A DNA stretch of 64,000 nt from Allochromatium humboldtianum (GCF_013385175.1 NZ_JABZEO010000013.1:46357-110356); one strand, 5' to 3'; counted from the first letter of the stretch, positions 21,053 through 34,309 are shown. The notes: generated from the letters alone by a model not told the origin. Made by a program: numbers and translations.

Positions 21053-21523
21053 ATGAGACTATCGACCAAAGGCAGATACGCGGTGACCGCCATGCTCGAC
21101 CTGGCCCTGCACGCGGGCAAGGGTCCGGTGACGCTGGCGGACATTTCATCCAGTCAAGGCATCTCGCTGTCCTATCTGGAACAACTGTTCGCCGCCTTGC
21201 GCGCCAAGAAGCTGGTGCGCGGCGTGCGCGGTCCGGGCGGCGGCTATTATCTGGGTCGCGCGCCGAGCGAGATCTCGATCGCCAACATCATCTGTGCCGT
21301 CGACGAGTGGGTGGAGCTGACGCGCTGCGGCGGGCGCCAGAACTGTCACGAAGGCCAACGCTGTCTGACGCATCATCTATGGGACCAATTGAGCGACGAG
21401 ATCTTCAAGTTTCTCAGCGACATCTCGCTCCAGGATCTGGTCGAGCGGGGCGGGCATCCCAAGATCGAATTCGCCGCGCCGCGCGTCACGCTCGAACCCG
21501 AAAAACAGCGTCGCGCGGCCTGA
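21053..21523 (+). CDS. iscR: Rrf2-family Fe-S cluster regulator IscR
   Basis: A 156-residue Rrf2 regulator. The winged helix spans residues 1-80 ([52 protein letters not shown]). The three cysteines and the histidine that bind the [2Fe-2S] cluster are present in [21 protein letters not shown], with C-x5-C-x5-C-x2-H spacing as in E. coli IscR, which separates it from NsrR and CymR. It represses Fe-S assembly genes when holo. No iscS/iscU follow; the next gene is prmB, so the regulator is separated from the operon it usually heads. A type 1 box lies directly upstream, showing autoregulation. A possible terminator lies at 21596. Confidence 0.92.
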   Translation: MRLSTKGRYAVTAMLDLALHAGKGPVTLADISSSQGISLSYLEQLFAALRAKKLVRGVRGPGGGYYLGRAPSEISIANIICAVDEWVELTRCGGRQNCHEGQRCLTHHLWDQLSDEIFKFLSDISLQDLVERGGHPKIEFAAPRVTLEPEKQRRAA

Positions 21524-21595
21524 TCGCCGTGGGATCGCATTTCCGGCGCTGAAAAAACTGTCCCGGCAGTGGTATGCTTCACAGCTTCTGTCCAG

Positions 21596-21635
21596 GCCGC
21601 CCGCTTGACTCCATCGGCGGGCGGCTCGGCCTTTT
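21596..21635 (+). terminator. Possible terminator of iscR
   Basis: A 9-bp stem, GCCGCCCGC and GCGGGCGGC, with a 12-base loop, then TCGGCC and TTTT. It lies 73 bases after the iscR stop and shortly before prmB. Confidence 0.45.
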
Positions 21636-21655
21636 CAACCCTAGCTTGACGATTC

Positions 21656-22588
21656 ATGGGCGCCATGGCAGAGCAGCCAGACGGTTTGATCTCGATTCAG
21701 GACTTCGTGCGCTGGGGCGCGAGCCGCTTCAACGCGGCCGGCCTCCACTTCGGGCACGGTACCGATAACGCCATCGACGAGGCGGCGCTGCTGGTGCTGA
21801 GCGCCCTGCACCTCGACCCCAATCTGCCCGCGAACTTCCGCGACTGCCGACTCACTCCGGCCGAGCGGGTGCGCGTCTGCGAACTCATCGAACGCCGGGT
21901 CGTCGAGCGCGTGCCGGCGGCCTATCTGATCGGGCGTGCCTGGTTTGCGGGACTGGAGTTCCGGGTCGATGAACAGGTGCTGGTGCCGCGCTCGCCGATC
22001 GCCGAGCTGGTCGAGGTCGGGTTCGATCCCTGGATCGATGCCGATCGTGTCGGCCGGGTGCTGGATCTGTGCACCGGCAGCGGCTGCATCGGCATCGCGG
22101 CGGCGGTCTATCTGCCGGATGCCGACGTCGATCTGGTCGACATCTCGCCCGAGGCGCTGGTCATCGCCCGTGACAACGTCGAGCGCCACGGCGTCGGCGA
22201 CCGGGTGCAGGTGTTCGAGTCCGACCTGTTCGCCGCGCTCGGCGATCAGCGTTACGACGTGATCGTCTCCAACCCGCCCTATGTCTCGCGCGCCGAGTTC
22301 GAGGCGCTGCCGACCGAGTATCACAACGAGCCGCATCTGGGCCTGCTCGCCGGCGAGGACGGACTCGACATCGTGCTGCGCATCCTCGACGAAGCCGCCG
22401 ACCATCTCAACGAGCGCGGCATCCTGGTCGTCGAGGTCGGCAACTCGCTGCCCTTCCTGGAGTCGCGTCTGCCGGGTGTGCCCTTCACTTGGATCGAATT
22501 CGAGCGCGGCGGGGAGGGGGTCTTCCTGCTCACGCGTGAGCAGCTCCTCGACTACCGGCCGCTCATCGAGGAGGCGCTCTATTCCTGA
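21656..22588 (+). CDS. prmB: Ribosomal protein L3 N5-glutamine methyltransferase
   Basis: A 310-residue SAM-dependent methyltransferase with the same length as E. coli PrmB, which methylates a glutamine of ribosomal protein L3. The N-terminal helical domain has FVRWGASRFNAAGLHFGHGTDNAIDEAALLVL and the PrmB-specific FRVDEQVLVPRSPIAELVE. The catalytic domain has VLDLCTGSGCIGIA (SAM loop) and the NPPY substrate motif in IVSNPPYVSRAEFEALP. PrmB is favoured over the release-factor enzyme PrmC by the VPRSPIAEL segment. No clear ribosome site precedes either ATG (21656 or 21665), so the exact start is uncertain. Confidence 0.92.
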   Translation: MGAMAEQPDGLISIQDFVRWGASRFNAAGLHFGHGTDNAIDEAALLVLSALHLDPNLPANFRDCRLTPAERVRVCELIERRVVERVPAAYLIGRAWFAGLEFRVDEQVLVPRSPIAELVEVGFDPWIDADRVGRVLDLCTGSGCIGIAAAVYLPDADVDLVDISPEALVIARDNVERHGVGDRVQVFESDLFAALGDQRYDVIVSNPPYVSRAEFEALPTEYHNEPHLGLLAGEDGLDIVLRILDEAADHLNERGILVVEVGNSLPFLESRLPGVPFTWIEFERGGEGVFLLTREQLLDYRPLIEEALYS

Positions 22589-22766
22589 TGCACAGGCCGC
22601 GTCCTGCGATTCGCGGTACCGGCAATTGCATTCCCACATCCTGCCACATCAGAGGCCGAATTCCAGCGCCCCGGATTCGGTCACGGCGGGGACGATGCCT
22701 GAACAGGCTTTACACGACGGGCCGCTCGGGAGCCAGAGACGCCCCTCGCGGCTGGAGGATTGAACG

Positions 22767-24152
22767 GTGGAGCAAGGCGTTTCCTTCGACCTTGATTTGA
22801 TTCGTCGCTACGACCAGAGCGGTCCGCGCTATACCTCGTATCCCACGGCGGTCGAGTTCGACGAGTCCTTCGACGAGGCGGCCTACAAGGCGGCCTGCGC
22901 ACGCAGCAACGAAAGCGGTCGGCCGCTTTCGATCTATTTCCACATCCCTTTCTGCGACACGGTCTGCTTCTATTGCGCCTGCAACAAGATCGCGACCAAG
23001 GACCGCTCGCTGGCGCCGCCCTATCTGGAGCGCGTCTATCGCGAGCTGGAGATGCAGTCGGCCCTGTTCGACAAGTCGCGTGTCGTCGAGCAGCTGCACT
23101 GGGGCGGCGGCACCCCGACCTTCCTCAGCCACGACCAGATGGTCGAGCTGATGGACGTGACGCGCCGTCATTTCACCCTGGCCGATGACGAGACCGGCGA
23201 ATTCTCGATCGAGATCGACCCGCGCGAGGCCGATGCCTCCACGGTCAAGCTGTTGCGCCAAATTGGCTTCAACCGCATGAGTCTCGGCGTACAGGACTTC
23301 GACGAGCGGGTGCAGGCGGCGGTCAACCGCTTCCAGACCGAGGCTCAGACCATGACGGTGCTGGAGGCCGCGCTCGCCGAGGGCTTCCGCTCGACCAGTA
23401 TCGATCTGATCTACGGCCTGCCGTTCCAGTCGGTCGAGAGCTTCATGAAGACCCTGGAGCGCGTGATCGAGGTCAATCCGCAGCGTCTGTCGGTGTTCAA
23501 CTATGCGCATCTGCCCGAGCGCTTCAAGCCGCAGCGACGCATCAACGAAGCCGATCTGCCCGCGCCTCAGGTCAAGCTCGACATCCTGCAATCGACCATC
23601 GCGCGTCTGACCGAGGCCGGCTATGTCTTCATCGGCATGGACCACTTCGCCCGTCCCGACGACGAGCTGGCCGTCGCCCAGCGTGCCGGCACCCTGTACC
23701 GTAACTTCCAGGGCTACTCGACCCACGCCCATTGCGACCTGATCGGCATCGGTGTCACCTCGATCGGTATGATCGACAACACCTACGGCCAGAACCGCCG
23801 CGAACTCGACGAGTATTACGCCGACATCGACGCCGGGCGTCTGCCGGTGTTCCGGGGTCTCGAACTCAACCGCGACGATCTGATCCGGCGCGACGTCATC
23901 ACCCGACTGATCTGCCATTTCCAGCTCGACAAGGCGGCGGTCGCGGCTCAGTGGGGCATCGTCTTCGACGACTATTTCGCAGACAGTCTCGCCAAGCTCA
24001 AGGGCATGGAAGAGGATGGGCTGGTGACGGTCGACGCCGACAGTATCCGCATCCAGGCGCGTGGCCGACTGCTGGTGCGCAACATCTGCATGGCCTTCGA
24101 TGCCTATCTGGCCGCCAAGACCGGCCCGATCGGCTTCTCCAAGGTCATCTGA
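22767..24152 (+). CDS. hemN: Oxygen-independent coproporphyrinogen III oxidase
   Basis: A 461-residue radical-SAM enzyme that decarboxylates coproporphyrinogen III to protoporphyrinogen IX without oxygen. This is the step needed for heme and bacteriochlorophyll in anaerobic phototrophs. The N terminus has RRYDQSGPRYTSYPTA, and the 4Fe-4S site is HIPFCDTVCFYCACNKI (C63-x3-C67-x2-C70 plus the following cysteine). Then come HWGGGTPTFL and the HemN-type IDPREADASTVKLL. The C terminus has the VITRLICHF domain typical of true HemN rather than HemW. It starts with GTG at 22767 after a GGAGG site at 22754-22758. A GC-rich hairpin follows at 24164. Confidence 0.94.
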   Translation: MEQGVSFDLDLIRRYDQSGPRYTSYPTAVEFDESFDEAAYKAACARSNESGRPLSIYFHIPFCDTVCFYCACNKIATKDRSLAPPYLERVYRELEMQSALFDKSRVVEQLHWGGGTPTFLSHDQMVELMDVTRRHFTLADDETGEFSIEIDPREADASTVKLLRQIGFNRMSLGVQDFDERVQAAVNRFQTEAQTMTVLEAALAEGFRSTSIDLIYGLPFQSVESFMKTLERVIEVNPQRLSVFNYAHLPERFKPQRRINEADLPAPQVKLDILQSTIARLTEAGYVFIGMDHFARPDDELAVAQRAGTLYRNFQGYSTHAHCDLIGIGVTSIGMIDNTYGQNRRELDEYYADIDAGRLPVFRGLELNRDDLIRRDVITRLICHFQLDKAAVAAQWGIVFDDYFADSLAKLKGMEEDGLVTVDADSIRIQARGRLLVRNICMAFDAYLAAKTGPIGFSKVI

Positions 24153-24163
24153 GCACGGCTGGA

Positions 24164-24189
24164 GGCTGGAGGCGTACCAGCCTCCAGCC
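24164..24189 (+). other. Hairpin after hemN
   Basis: A perfect 10-bp repeat, GGCTGGAGGC and GCCTCCAGCC, with a 6-base loop, 12 bases past the hemN stop and without a T-run. It may stabilise the 3' end or act as a weak terminator. Confidence 0.45.
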
Positions 24190-24350
24190 GCCGCTGGAAG
24201 CGTCGATGACGAATCCGGCCCGCTGTCAAGTGGGCGGTTCGTGCTATACTTTCCGGCTTTTGAAGGCGCCGCCCAGGCGAATGCGGGGCGGCGTCGAGAT
24301 TTTTATTGACAGGCGTGGCGCACCAGCTTGGCGTCCGCGGGAGAAATTCA

Positions 24351-25634
24351 ATGCAAGTGTCGGTTGAAGCGGGCGAGGGACTCGAGCGGCGGATGCGGGT
24401 CGACCTGCCGTTCGATGAGGTCGGTGCCGAGGTCGAGAAGCGGTTGCAGCAGCTCGCGCGCCGCGCCAAGCTGCCGGGTTTCCGGCCCGGCAAGGTGCCG
24501 ATGAAGGTACTGCGTCAGCGCTACCACGCGGAGCTTCACCAGGAAGTCTTCGGCGACATGGTGCAGAAGACCCTCTACAAGGCCTTCGAGCAGGAGTCGC
24601 TGATGCCGGCCGGTATGCCGCACATCGAGCCCGATCTCGACATCGACGCCGGTCGCATGGCGTATACCGCCGTCTTCGAAGTCATGCCCGAGATCACGCT
24701 GGCCTCGGTGAGCGACAAGGTCGTCAAGCGCCCGGTGAGCGAGCTGACCGACACCGATCTGGACGACATGATCCAGCGCCTGCGCGAGCAGCGCAAGACT
24801 TGGGCGGCCGTCGAGCGTCCGGCTCAGGCCGGCGACCAGCTCAGCATCGGCTTCGTCGGCACGATCGAGGGCGAGGCCTTCGAGGGCGGTACCACCACCG
24901 GCTTCAAGCTCGAACTCGGTTCGGGCCGTCTGATCCCCGGCTTCGAGGATGGCCTGATCGGCGCGGCCGTCGGCGAGACGCGCACGCTCGACCTGACCTT
25001 CCCCGAGGGGTATCAGGCCGAGCATCTGGCCGGCAAGCCGGTGCGCTTCGAAGTGACCGTCGAGTCGATCGCCGAGCCGCGTCTGCCCGAGGTCGACGCC
25101 GAGTTCGTCAAGAACTTCGGGGTCGAGGACGGCGACGTCGAGCGCTTCAAGGCCGATGTGCGTCGCAACATGGAGCGCGAGTTGAAAGAGCGCCTCACCG
25201 CCCGCACCAAGGAGCGGGTGATGGACATGCTCTATGAAGCCAATCCGGTCGATCTGCCCAAGGCGCTGATCCAGAGCGAGATGCGCACCATGGTCGAACA
25301 GATGCGTCAGGCTCTGGGTGGCGGCCAGATGCAGCTGCCGCCCGAGATGTTCGAGCCCGGCGCCAAGCGTCGGGTCGCCCTGGGGCTGATCCTGGGGCAG
25401 ATCATCCGTGACAACGAGATCAAGGCCGATCCGGAGCGCGTGCGCGAGACCGTCGAGCGTATGGCTGCAAGCTATGAGCAGCCGCAGGAAGTGCTCGATT
25501 ACTACTATGGCGACGAAGAGCGCCTGAGTTCGGTCCGGGCGCTGGTCATGGAAGAGCAGGTGGTCGATCTGATGCTCGAACAGGTCCAGGTCGAGGACGA
25601 ACCGCTGACCTTCGCGCAACTCACCGAGCAATAG
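24351..25634 (+). CDS. tig: Trigger factor
   Basis: A 427-residue ribosome-bound chaperone and prolyl isomerase. The N-terminal ribosome-binding domain has the signature [18 protein letters not shown] (the G-F-R-x-G-K-x-P loop that docks on L23), followed by the FKBP domain ([20 protein letters not shown] to [23 protein letters not shown]) and the helical C-terminal arms. The ATG at 24351 follows GGGAGAAA with good spacing; an upstream start at 24306 is not conserved. It begins the conserved order tig-clpP-clpX-lon-hupB-ppiD. A small 7-bp hairpin (25675-25691) lies in the gap to clpP. Confidence 0.95.
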   Translation: MQVSVEAGEGLERRMRVDLPFDEVGAEVEKRLQQLARRAKLPGFRPGKVPMKVLRQRYHAELHQEVFGDMVQKTLYKAFEQESLMPAGMPHIEPDLDIDAGRMAYTAVFEVMPEITLASVSDKVVKRPVSELTDTDLDDMIQRLREQRKTWAAVERPAQAGDQLSIGFVGTIEGEAFEGGTTTGFKLELGSGRLIPGFEDGLIGAAVGETRTLDLTFPEGYQAEHLAGKPVRFEVTVESIAEPRLPEVDAEFVKNFGVEDGDVERFKADVRRNMERELKERLTARTKERVMDMLYEANPVDLPKALIQSEMRTMVEQMRQALGGGQMQLPPEMFEPGAKRRVALGLILGQIIRDNEIKADPERVRETVERMAASYEQPQEVLDYYYGDEERLSSVRALVMEEQVVDLMLEQVQVEDEPLTFAQLTEQ

Positions 25635-25759
25635 GGCGTCGTCACGTCCGCGTATTCAGCGGCGGCGATCAGGCGGCGGAGTCGCTCCGCCATGCGGACG
25701 CCGCCGCGATGACGCGGCGCTGTCTCCCTCTTTTCAACGATCAATCGAAGATTCCAGCC

Positions 25760-26407
25760 ATGAGCACACCCCTGAGTCGCACCGATTGGCAGCCCCAAGG
25801 TCTGGGGCTGGTGCCCATCGTCGTCGAGCAGACCGCGCGCGGCGAGCGTTCGTTCGACATCTATTCGCGTCTGCTCAAGGAGCGGGTCATCTTTCTCGTC
25901 GGTCCGGTCGAGGACCACATGGCGAATCTGGTGGTGGCGCAGCTGCTGTTCCTGGAATCGGAGAACCCGGACAAGGACATCCATCTCTATATCAACTCGC
26001 CCGGCGGCTCGGTCACGGCCGGTCTGGCCATCTATGACACCATGCGCTTCATCCGTCCCGACGTGAGCACCATGTGCATCGGTCAGGCGGCGAGCATGGG
26101 CGCGCTGCTGCTGGCTGGCGGCGCGGCGGGCAAGCGGTTCTGTCTGCCGCACTCGCGCATGATGATCCATCAGCCGCTCGGCGGCTTCCAGGGTCAGGCG
26201 ACCGACATCGAGATCCATGCGCGCGAGATCCTCTACATTCGCGAGCGGCTCAATCAGATCCTGTCCCATCACACGGGGCAGCCGATCGAAAAGATCGCCG
26301 AGGATACGGATCGCGATCGTTTCATGGACGGCGAGACGGCACGCGAATACGGATTGATCGATCAGGTCATCACTGAGCGCGGCCCGGTCGCCTCCAAAAA
26401 ATCCTGA
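25760..26407 (+). CDS. clpP: ATP-dependent Clp protease proteolytic subunit
   Basis: A 215-residue serine peptidase forming the tetradecameric barrel that degrades substrates unfolded by ClpX or ClpA. The triad is complete: Ser in [11 protein letters not shown], His in [11 protein letters not shown] and Asp in EDTDRDRFM. The N-terminal axial-loop segment [23 protein letters not shown] is intact, with the usual processing region before it. The ATG at 25760 gives the family length; the frame is open to 25709. clpX follows after 281 bases, so clpX may have its own promoter in addition to read-through. Confidence 0.95.
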   Translation: MSTPLSRTDWQPQGLGLVPIVVEQTARGERSFDIYSRLLKERVIFLVGPVEDHMANLVVAQLLFLESENPDKDIHLYINSPGGSVTAGLAIYDTMRFIRPDVSTMCIGQAASMGALLLAGGAAGKRFCLPHSRMMIHQPLGGFQGQATDIEIHAREILYIRERLNQILSHHTGQPIEKIAEDTDRDRFMDGETAREYGLIDQVITERGPVASKKS

Positions 26408-26688
26408 GAACACCGCCCGCCCTCCAAGATCGAAAGACTGAAACAGCCATCGAAAGACCCGTCCCGCCGCATCGATGGCGGGACGACCTTCCTGAACCGG
26501 AACGACCCAGGCGCCTCTCGCCAACCAGGATGATCGGATCAGGGGCCATCCCGCCGAAATTCGTGATCGAGTCCAAGGTTCGTGCTCAAGTTTCTTGCCA
26601 TATACCCCCAAATGGTTATGATTGAACCCGCCTCATTCGGGAATGCAGGATTAGCATCCCTCACAGCCCCCCCGGAGATCTACGCCCG

Positions 26689-27948
<1,260 letters not shown>

Positions 27949-27964
27949 TCCGGACGCTGTGTTT

Positions 27965-28004
27965 TTGAACCGCCAGGGCGCCAAGTGCCCCCTAGCGGTT
28001 TCAA
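27965..28004. other. Nested inverted repeat between clpX and lon
   Basis: An outer arm TTGAACCGC pairs with GCGGTTTCAA (one bulge), and an inner GGGC pairs with GCCC around GCCAAGT. It lies just after clpX and lacks a T-run downstream. It may be an mRNA end structure or a copy of a dispersed repeat. Confidence 0.4.
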
Positions 28005-28205
28005 TACCCATCCAATCGCTGGGCGCGGGTCGATCGACTCGCGTCCTTCTGGGTTCCAGGCGTTGAAGAGCTTGCCCCCAGCCCCGATCCTGTCAGCATA
28101 CTCACCATCCCGACGTCCTGTGCTTCGATCCGTGACCGCCGTCTCCGGCACGGCTCACGCCCCCCCCATCCGGTGGAACGTCGCTTCTAACGAGAACAGG
28201 TTTCC

Positions 28206-30665
<2,460 letters not shown>

Positions 30666-30729
30666 GTCTGGCTGCAATTGATGGTTGCTTCGCGCGCCCT
30701 CTGCGCATTAGGATGCTTGGACGATCGAG

Positions 30730-30748
30730 GCGCCCCACGGCGGGGCGC
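30730..30748 (+). terminator. GC-rich hairpin after lon, possible weak terminator
   Basis: A 7-bp stem, GCGCCCC and GGGGCGC, with a 5-base loop, 65 bases past the lon stop. There is no proper T-run (only CCTTTCC after a spacer), so termination would be partial at most. Confidence 0.3.
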
Positions 30749-30854
30749 GCGGGCCTTTCCAGACGGTCGAGAAGGGCCAGACCGTATCCGGCGACCGGGC
30801 GCGGCTCGACGCTGACCATTCAGGCATAAAACTGGGGATTCACAGGGGAAATCC

Positions 30855-31127
30855 ATGAATAAATCGGAACTCATCGAAAAAATGGCCGAGGCCGCCGACA
30901 TCTCTAAGGCTGCGGCCGGTCGCGCCCTGGATGCCTTCACCGATTCGATTGCTGTTGCATTGAAGGAAGGAGATACTGTATCATTGATCGGGTTCGGTAC
31001 CTTCTCGTTGAAAGAGCGCGCGGCCCGCACCGGTCGCAACCCGCAAACGGGCGCTACCATCGAAATCAAGGCATCGAAAACGCCTTCATTTAAGGCTGGT
31101 AAAGCACTCAAAGACGCGGTACAATAG
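30855..31127 (+). CDS. hupB: HU-family DNA-binding protein (beta type)
   Basis: A 90-residue nucleoid protein that bends DNA as a dimer. The N terminus [28 protein letters not shown] and the DNA-binding arm [30 protein letters not shown] are canonical HU. The position directly after lon matches hupB in other gammaproteobacteria, which separates it from hupA and from IHF subunits. The ATG at 30855 follows a GGGGAAATCC ribosome region. Two tRNA genes begin 15 bases after its stop. Confidence 0.95.
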   Translation: MNKSELIEKMAEAADISKAAAGRALDAFTDSIAVALKEGDTVSLIGFGTFSLKERAARTGRNPQTGATIEIKASKTPSFKAGKALKDAVQ

Positions 31128-31142
31128 TCGCTCGCTTCACAA

Positions 31143-31218
31143 GGGTGCTTAGCTCAGCTGGGAGAGCATCGCCCTTACAAGGCGAGGGTCGCAGGTTCGA
31201 TCCCTGCAGCACCCACCA
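31143..31218 (+). tRNA. tRNA-Val (anticodon TAC)
   Basis: A 76-base cloverleaf. The acceptor stem GGGTGCT pairs with AGCACCC, the anticodon loop CTTACAA puts TAC at 31176-31178, the T arm is GCAGG-TTCGATC-CCTGC, and CCA is encoded at 31216-31218. Confidence 0.97.
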
Positions 31219-31224
31219 AAATTT

Positions 31225-31301
31225 GGAGCGGTAGTTCAGTTGGTCAGAATACCGGCCTGTCACGCCGGGGGTCGCGGGTTCGAGCCCCGTCCGCTCCGCC
31301 A
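31225..31301 (+). tRNA. tRNA-Asp (anticodon GTC)
   Basis: A 77-base cloverleaf. The acceptor stem GGAGCGG pairs with CCGCTCC, the loop CTGTCAC puts GTC at 31259-31261, the T arm is CGGG-GTTCGAG-CCCCG-like, the discriminator is G, and CCA is encoded at 31299-31301. It lies 6 bases after tRNA-Val and is followed by a strong terminator. Confidence 0.97.
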
Positions 31302-31311
31302 ACTTCGAGTA

Positions 31312-31349
31312 AACGGGGTATCCATCACAAGTGGATACCCCGTTTTTTT
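31312..31349 (+). terminator. Strong rho-independent terminator after tRNA-Asp
   Basis: A 13-bp perfect stem (31312-31324 with 31332-31344; arms AACGGGGTATCCA and TGGATACCCCGTT), a 7-base loop and a run of seven T (31343-31349). It ends the hupB-tRNA transcript 30 bases before ppiD, so ppiD needs its own promoter or read-through. Confidence 0.93.
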
Positions 31350-31379
31350 GTTTCTGGACCTGGATCTTCGCGAGTCACC

Positions 31380-33317
31380 ATGCTTCAGACCATCCGTGAA
31401 CGCGCCCAAGGCTGGATCGCTTGGGCCATTGTCATCCTGATCAGTATTCCATTCGCCCTGTGGGGGATTCAGTCCTATCTGGGTGTGGGCGGTGAGCCGA
31501 TCGCGGCGACCGTCAATGGGGTCGAGATCCCGGCGCGCGAGCTGGACCGACGGGTCCAGGAAACGCGCTTCGAACTGCGTGAACGCCTGGGCGCGGCCTA
31601 TGATCCAGCGGCCTTCGATGATCAGCGTCTGCGCGCCGAGGTGCTCGAAACCCTGATCCAGGAAGCCTTGCTCATGGACGTTGTCGGGCGTCTCGGGTTG
31701 CGTGTCTCGGACCAAGAGGTCCAGATGCAGATCCTTTCCGATCCGGCCTTTGTCAGCGAGGGTCGGTTCGACAAGGACACCTATGAACGTCTGTTGCGCT
31801 TCCAGGGTCTGACCCCGGCGATGTACGAGGCGCAGTTGCGTCAGAAGATGAGCGCGACCCAGTTGATTCGCGCCGTCTCCAGCAGCGAGCTGGCCACGCG
31901 CGCCGAACTGGACACCTACAAACGGCTCATGGGTCAGAAGCGCGAGATCAGCTATCTACGGCTGCCGCTGGCCGAGCATCGCACCGAAGAGCCGATCGAC
32001 GAGGCGCGCATCACGGCCTATTACGACTCCAATCGCACCCGCTTCCAGAGTCCTGAGCAAGTCAGGCTCGACTATCTGGTGCTCGACACCGACGCCCTGT
32101 CCTCCAAGGTCGAGGTGAGCGAGGAGGATCTGCGCCAGCTCTATGCGTCCGATCAGGCGCGTTTCGTTCAGCCCGAGCGGCGCGAAGTGCGTCATCTGCT
32201 GCTCAAGGTCGATGCGAACGCGGATGAAGCCGCCGCGCAGGCGGTGCTCGATGAGATTCAGGCGATTCGCGCCCGGATTCAGGCGGGGGAGTCGTTCGAG
32301 GAACTGGCCAAGACGCTGTCGCAAGATCCGGGCAGTGCCGCCAAGGGCGGGTCGCTCGGGTTCATCGAGTCCGGCATCATGGTTCCAGCCTTCGATCAAG
32401 CGGCTTTCGCCCTCAAGACGGGTGAGCTGAGCGAGCCGATCCGCACCCCCTTCGGCTATCACCTGATCGAGGTGGTCCAGATCCTGCCATCCAAGGCCAA
32501 GCCGTTCGAGGACGTGCGCGAGCCGTTACACGCCGAGCTGGCCAAGCAGCGCGCCGAGGGGCTGTTCTATGATCTCGCTGAGCGTCTGGCCAACATCAGT
32601 TACGAGTCGCCGGACAGTCTCGATCCGGCGGCCGAGGCGCTGGGGCTGACCATTCAGCACAGCGACTGGATCGGCCGCAAGGGGGGCGATGAAGGACTGC
32701 TGTCGCACCCCAAGGTCATGGCGGCAGCCTTCAGCGAGGACGTTTTGGTCGGCGGCAACAACAGCGACCTGATCGAACCCGAGCGCGATCGGCTCCAGGC
32801 TGTCGTGTTGCGCGTGGCCGAGCACCGCGAGGCCTCCGTCAAGCCCCTGGACGAGGTGCGCGAGGAAATCGTCGCCGCCATCCGTGACGAACAGGCGCGC
32901 GCGGCGGCCAAATCAGCCGCCGAGGCGCTGGCTGAAAAGCTGCGTGACGGCTCCGGCTGGTCGGCGGTCGGTGAGGAACTGAAGCCCGAGTCGCCGGGGC
33001 TGATTGATCGTCAGAGCACCGAGGTGCCGGCCGGCGTGCTGGATGCGGCCTTCAAGCTGCCGGTGCCGACCGATGGGGCTGTCAGTGTCGGAACCGCGAT
33101 TCTGGACGATGGCGATGCGGTCGTGGTGCGTCTGACCAAGGTCGAGGATGGTCAGGTCGCGGCTGATGGGGAGGGCAGCGAAGACGGCTTCTCGGCCGAG
33201 TCCTTCATCATCACCCAGATCATGGGGCGTCAGGCCTATACCAATGTGCTCGAAGACATGGAGTCGCGCGCCAAGATCGAGCGCAAAGCATCACAGGGGA
33301 GCGACGAGGCGCTGTAA
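31380..33317 (+). CDS. ppiD: Periplasmic folding chaperone PpiD (SurA/parvulin type)
   Basis: A 645-residue inner-membrane-anchored chaperone. It has one N-terminal transmembrane helix (about residues 12-33, WIAWAIVILISIPFALWGI), a SurA_N-like chaperone domain (VNGVEIPARELDRRVQ), and a parvulin domain at about 265-370 (RREVRHLLLKVDANADEA, GGSLGFIESGIMVPAFDQAAFALKTGELSEPIRTPFGYHLIEV). The C-terminal third is a further helical chaperone region. It helps outer-membrane and secreted proteins leaving the Sec translocon. The position after hupB is conserved with E. coli, although here two tRNA genes and a terminator intervene. A hairpin repeat separates it from convergent fabI. Confidence 0.93.
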   Translation: MLQTIRERAQGWIAWAIVILISIPFALWGIQSYLGVGGEPIAATVNGVEIPARELDRRVQETRFELRERLGAAYDPAAFDDQRLRAEVLETLIQEALLMDVVGRLGLRVSDQEVQMQILSDPAFVSEGRFDKDTYERLLRFQGLTPAMYEAQLRQKMSATQLIRAVSSSELATRAELDTYKRLMGQKREISYLRLPLAEHRTEEPIDEARITAYYDSNRTRFQSPEQVRLDYLVLDTDALSSKVEVSEEDLRQLYASDQARFVQPERREVRHLLLKVDANADEAAAQAVLDEIQAIRARIQAGESFEELAKTLSQDPGSAAKGGSLGFIESGIMVPAFDQAAFALKTGELSEPIRTPFGYHLIEVVQILPSKAKPFEDVREPLHAELAKQRAEGLFYDLAERLANISYESPDSLDPAAEALGLTIQHSDWIGRKGGDEGLLSHPKVMAAAFSEDVLVGGNNSDLIEPERDRLQAVVLRVAEHREASVKPLDEVREEIVAAIRDEQARAAAKSAAEALAEKLRDGSGWSAVGEELKPESPGLIDRQSTEVPAGVLDAAFKLPVPTDGAVSVGTAILDDGDAVVVRLTKVEDGQVAADGEGSEDGFSAESFIITQIMGRQAYTNVLEDMESRAKIERKASQGSDEAL

Positions 33318-33348
33318 GCGGCTGGTTGACGCTGGCACGTCACAGGAT

Positions 33349-33374
33349 GGCTCCCACGCCTGAGCGTGGGAGCC
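33349..33374. repeat. Long perfect hairpin between convergent ppiD and fabI
   Basis: An 11-bp perfect stem, GGCTCCCACGC and GCGTGGGAGCC, with loop CTGA, placed between two convergent genes. It lacks T-runs on both sides. It looks like a dispersed palindromic repeat that also acts as a bidirectional transcript end. A run of nine G follows at 33399-33407. Confidence 0.55.
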
Positions 33375-33412
33375 GGCAACGTTCGGCTGCAATCTCCAGG
33401 GGGGGGGCGCGA

Positions 33413-34189
33413 TCAGCCCAGTCCGAGGATGTTGTAGCCGGTGTCGACATAGAGGATGTCGCCGGTGATGCCCGAGGCCAGATCCGAGCACAGGAAGGCG
33501 GCGGCATTGCCGACTTCCTCGATGGTGACGTTGCGCCGCAGCGGGGTGCGTTCTTCGACCTTCTTGAGCATGTCGCGGAAGTCCGAGATGCCGGCGGCGG
33601 CCAGGGTGCGGATCGGGCCGGCCGAGACGGCATTCACGCGCGTCCCCTTGGGGCCAAGCGAGGCGGCCAGATAGCGGACGTTGGCTTCCAGACTCGCCTT
33701 GGCGATGCCCATGACGTTGTAGTTCGGCACCGCGCGCACCGCACCCAGATAGGACATGGTGACGAGCGCGCCGTTGCGGCCTTCCATCATGCCGCGTCCG
33801 GCCTTGGCCAGCGCGGCGAAGCTGTAGGAGCTGATCTCGTGGGCGGTGTTGAAGCCCTCGCGGGTGACGGCGTCGACATAGTCGCCTTCCAGTTGCTCGC
33901 GCGGGGCGAAGGCGATCGAGTGCACGATGCCGTCGAGTCCGTCCCAGCGCTCGCCGAGCGACTTGAACAGGGCTTCGATGTCGGCATCCTGGGCCACGTC
34001 GAGCGGCAGCACGATGTCCGACCCGCACTTGTGCGCCATCTCCTCGACGCGCGACTTGAGCTTATCGTTCTGGTAGGTGAGGGCGATTTCGGCGCCCTGG
34101 CGATGCATCGCCTCGGCGCAGCCCCAGGCGATCGAACGGTTGCTCGCCACGCCGGTGATCAGAATCTTCTTGCCTTCTAGGAAACCCAT
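33413..34189 (-). CDS. fabI: Enoyl-[acyl-carrier-protein] reductase (NADH)
   Basis: A 258-residue short-chain dehydrogenase that performs the last reduction of each fatty acid elongation cycle. The N terminus [23 protein letters not shown] is the FabI cofactor loop (G-x5-S-I-A-x-G). The catalytic Tyr-x6-Lys is in [16 protein letters not shown], and the substrate segment [13 protein letters not shown] matches E. coli FabI. The ATG at 34189 is the family start; the frame extends upstream to 34624 through an unconserved region that overlaps the divergent binding-protein gene, so I reject the longer form. Confidence 0.95.
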   Translation of the reverse strand: MGFLEGKKILITGVASNRSIAWGCAEAMHRQGAEIALTYQNDKLKSRVEEMAHKCGSDIVLPLDVAQDADIEALFKSLGERWDGLDGIVHSIAFAPREQLEGDYVDAVTREGFNTAHEISSYSFAALAKAGRGMMEGRNGALVTMSYLGAVRAVPNYNVMGIAKASLEANVRYLAASLGPKGTRVNAVSAGPIRTLAAAGISDFRDMLKKVEERTPLRRNVTIEEVGNAAAFLCSDLASGITGDILYVDTGYNILGLG

Positions 34190-34309
34190 GGGTGTTTTGT
34201 CTCTGTTGTAGCTCAGTGGACGGATGAAAAGTCGTCGTACCCGTTGACACTCTGGACGAGGGTTGCAACAGTACCGAATCTTGTCATTCGGTGAAAGGGT
34301 AGGGCGACG

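Noticed and set aside
26581..26640. Possible sigma-32 promoter before clpX (CTTG and CCCCCAAAT elements)
   Set aside because: The -35 and -10 parts do not match the heat-shock consensus at an acceptable distance.
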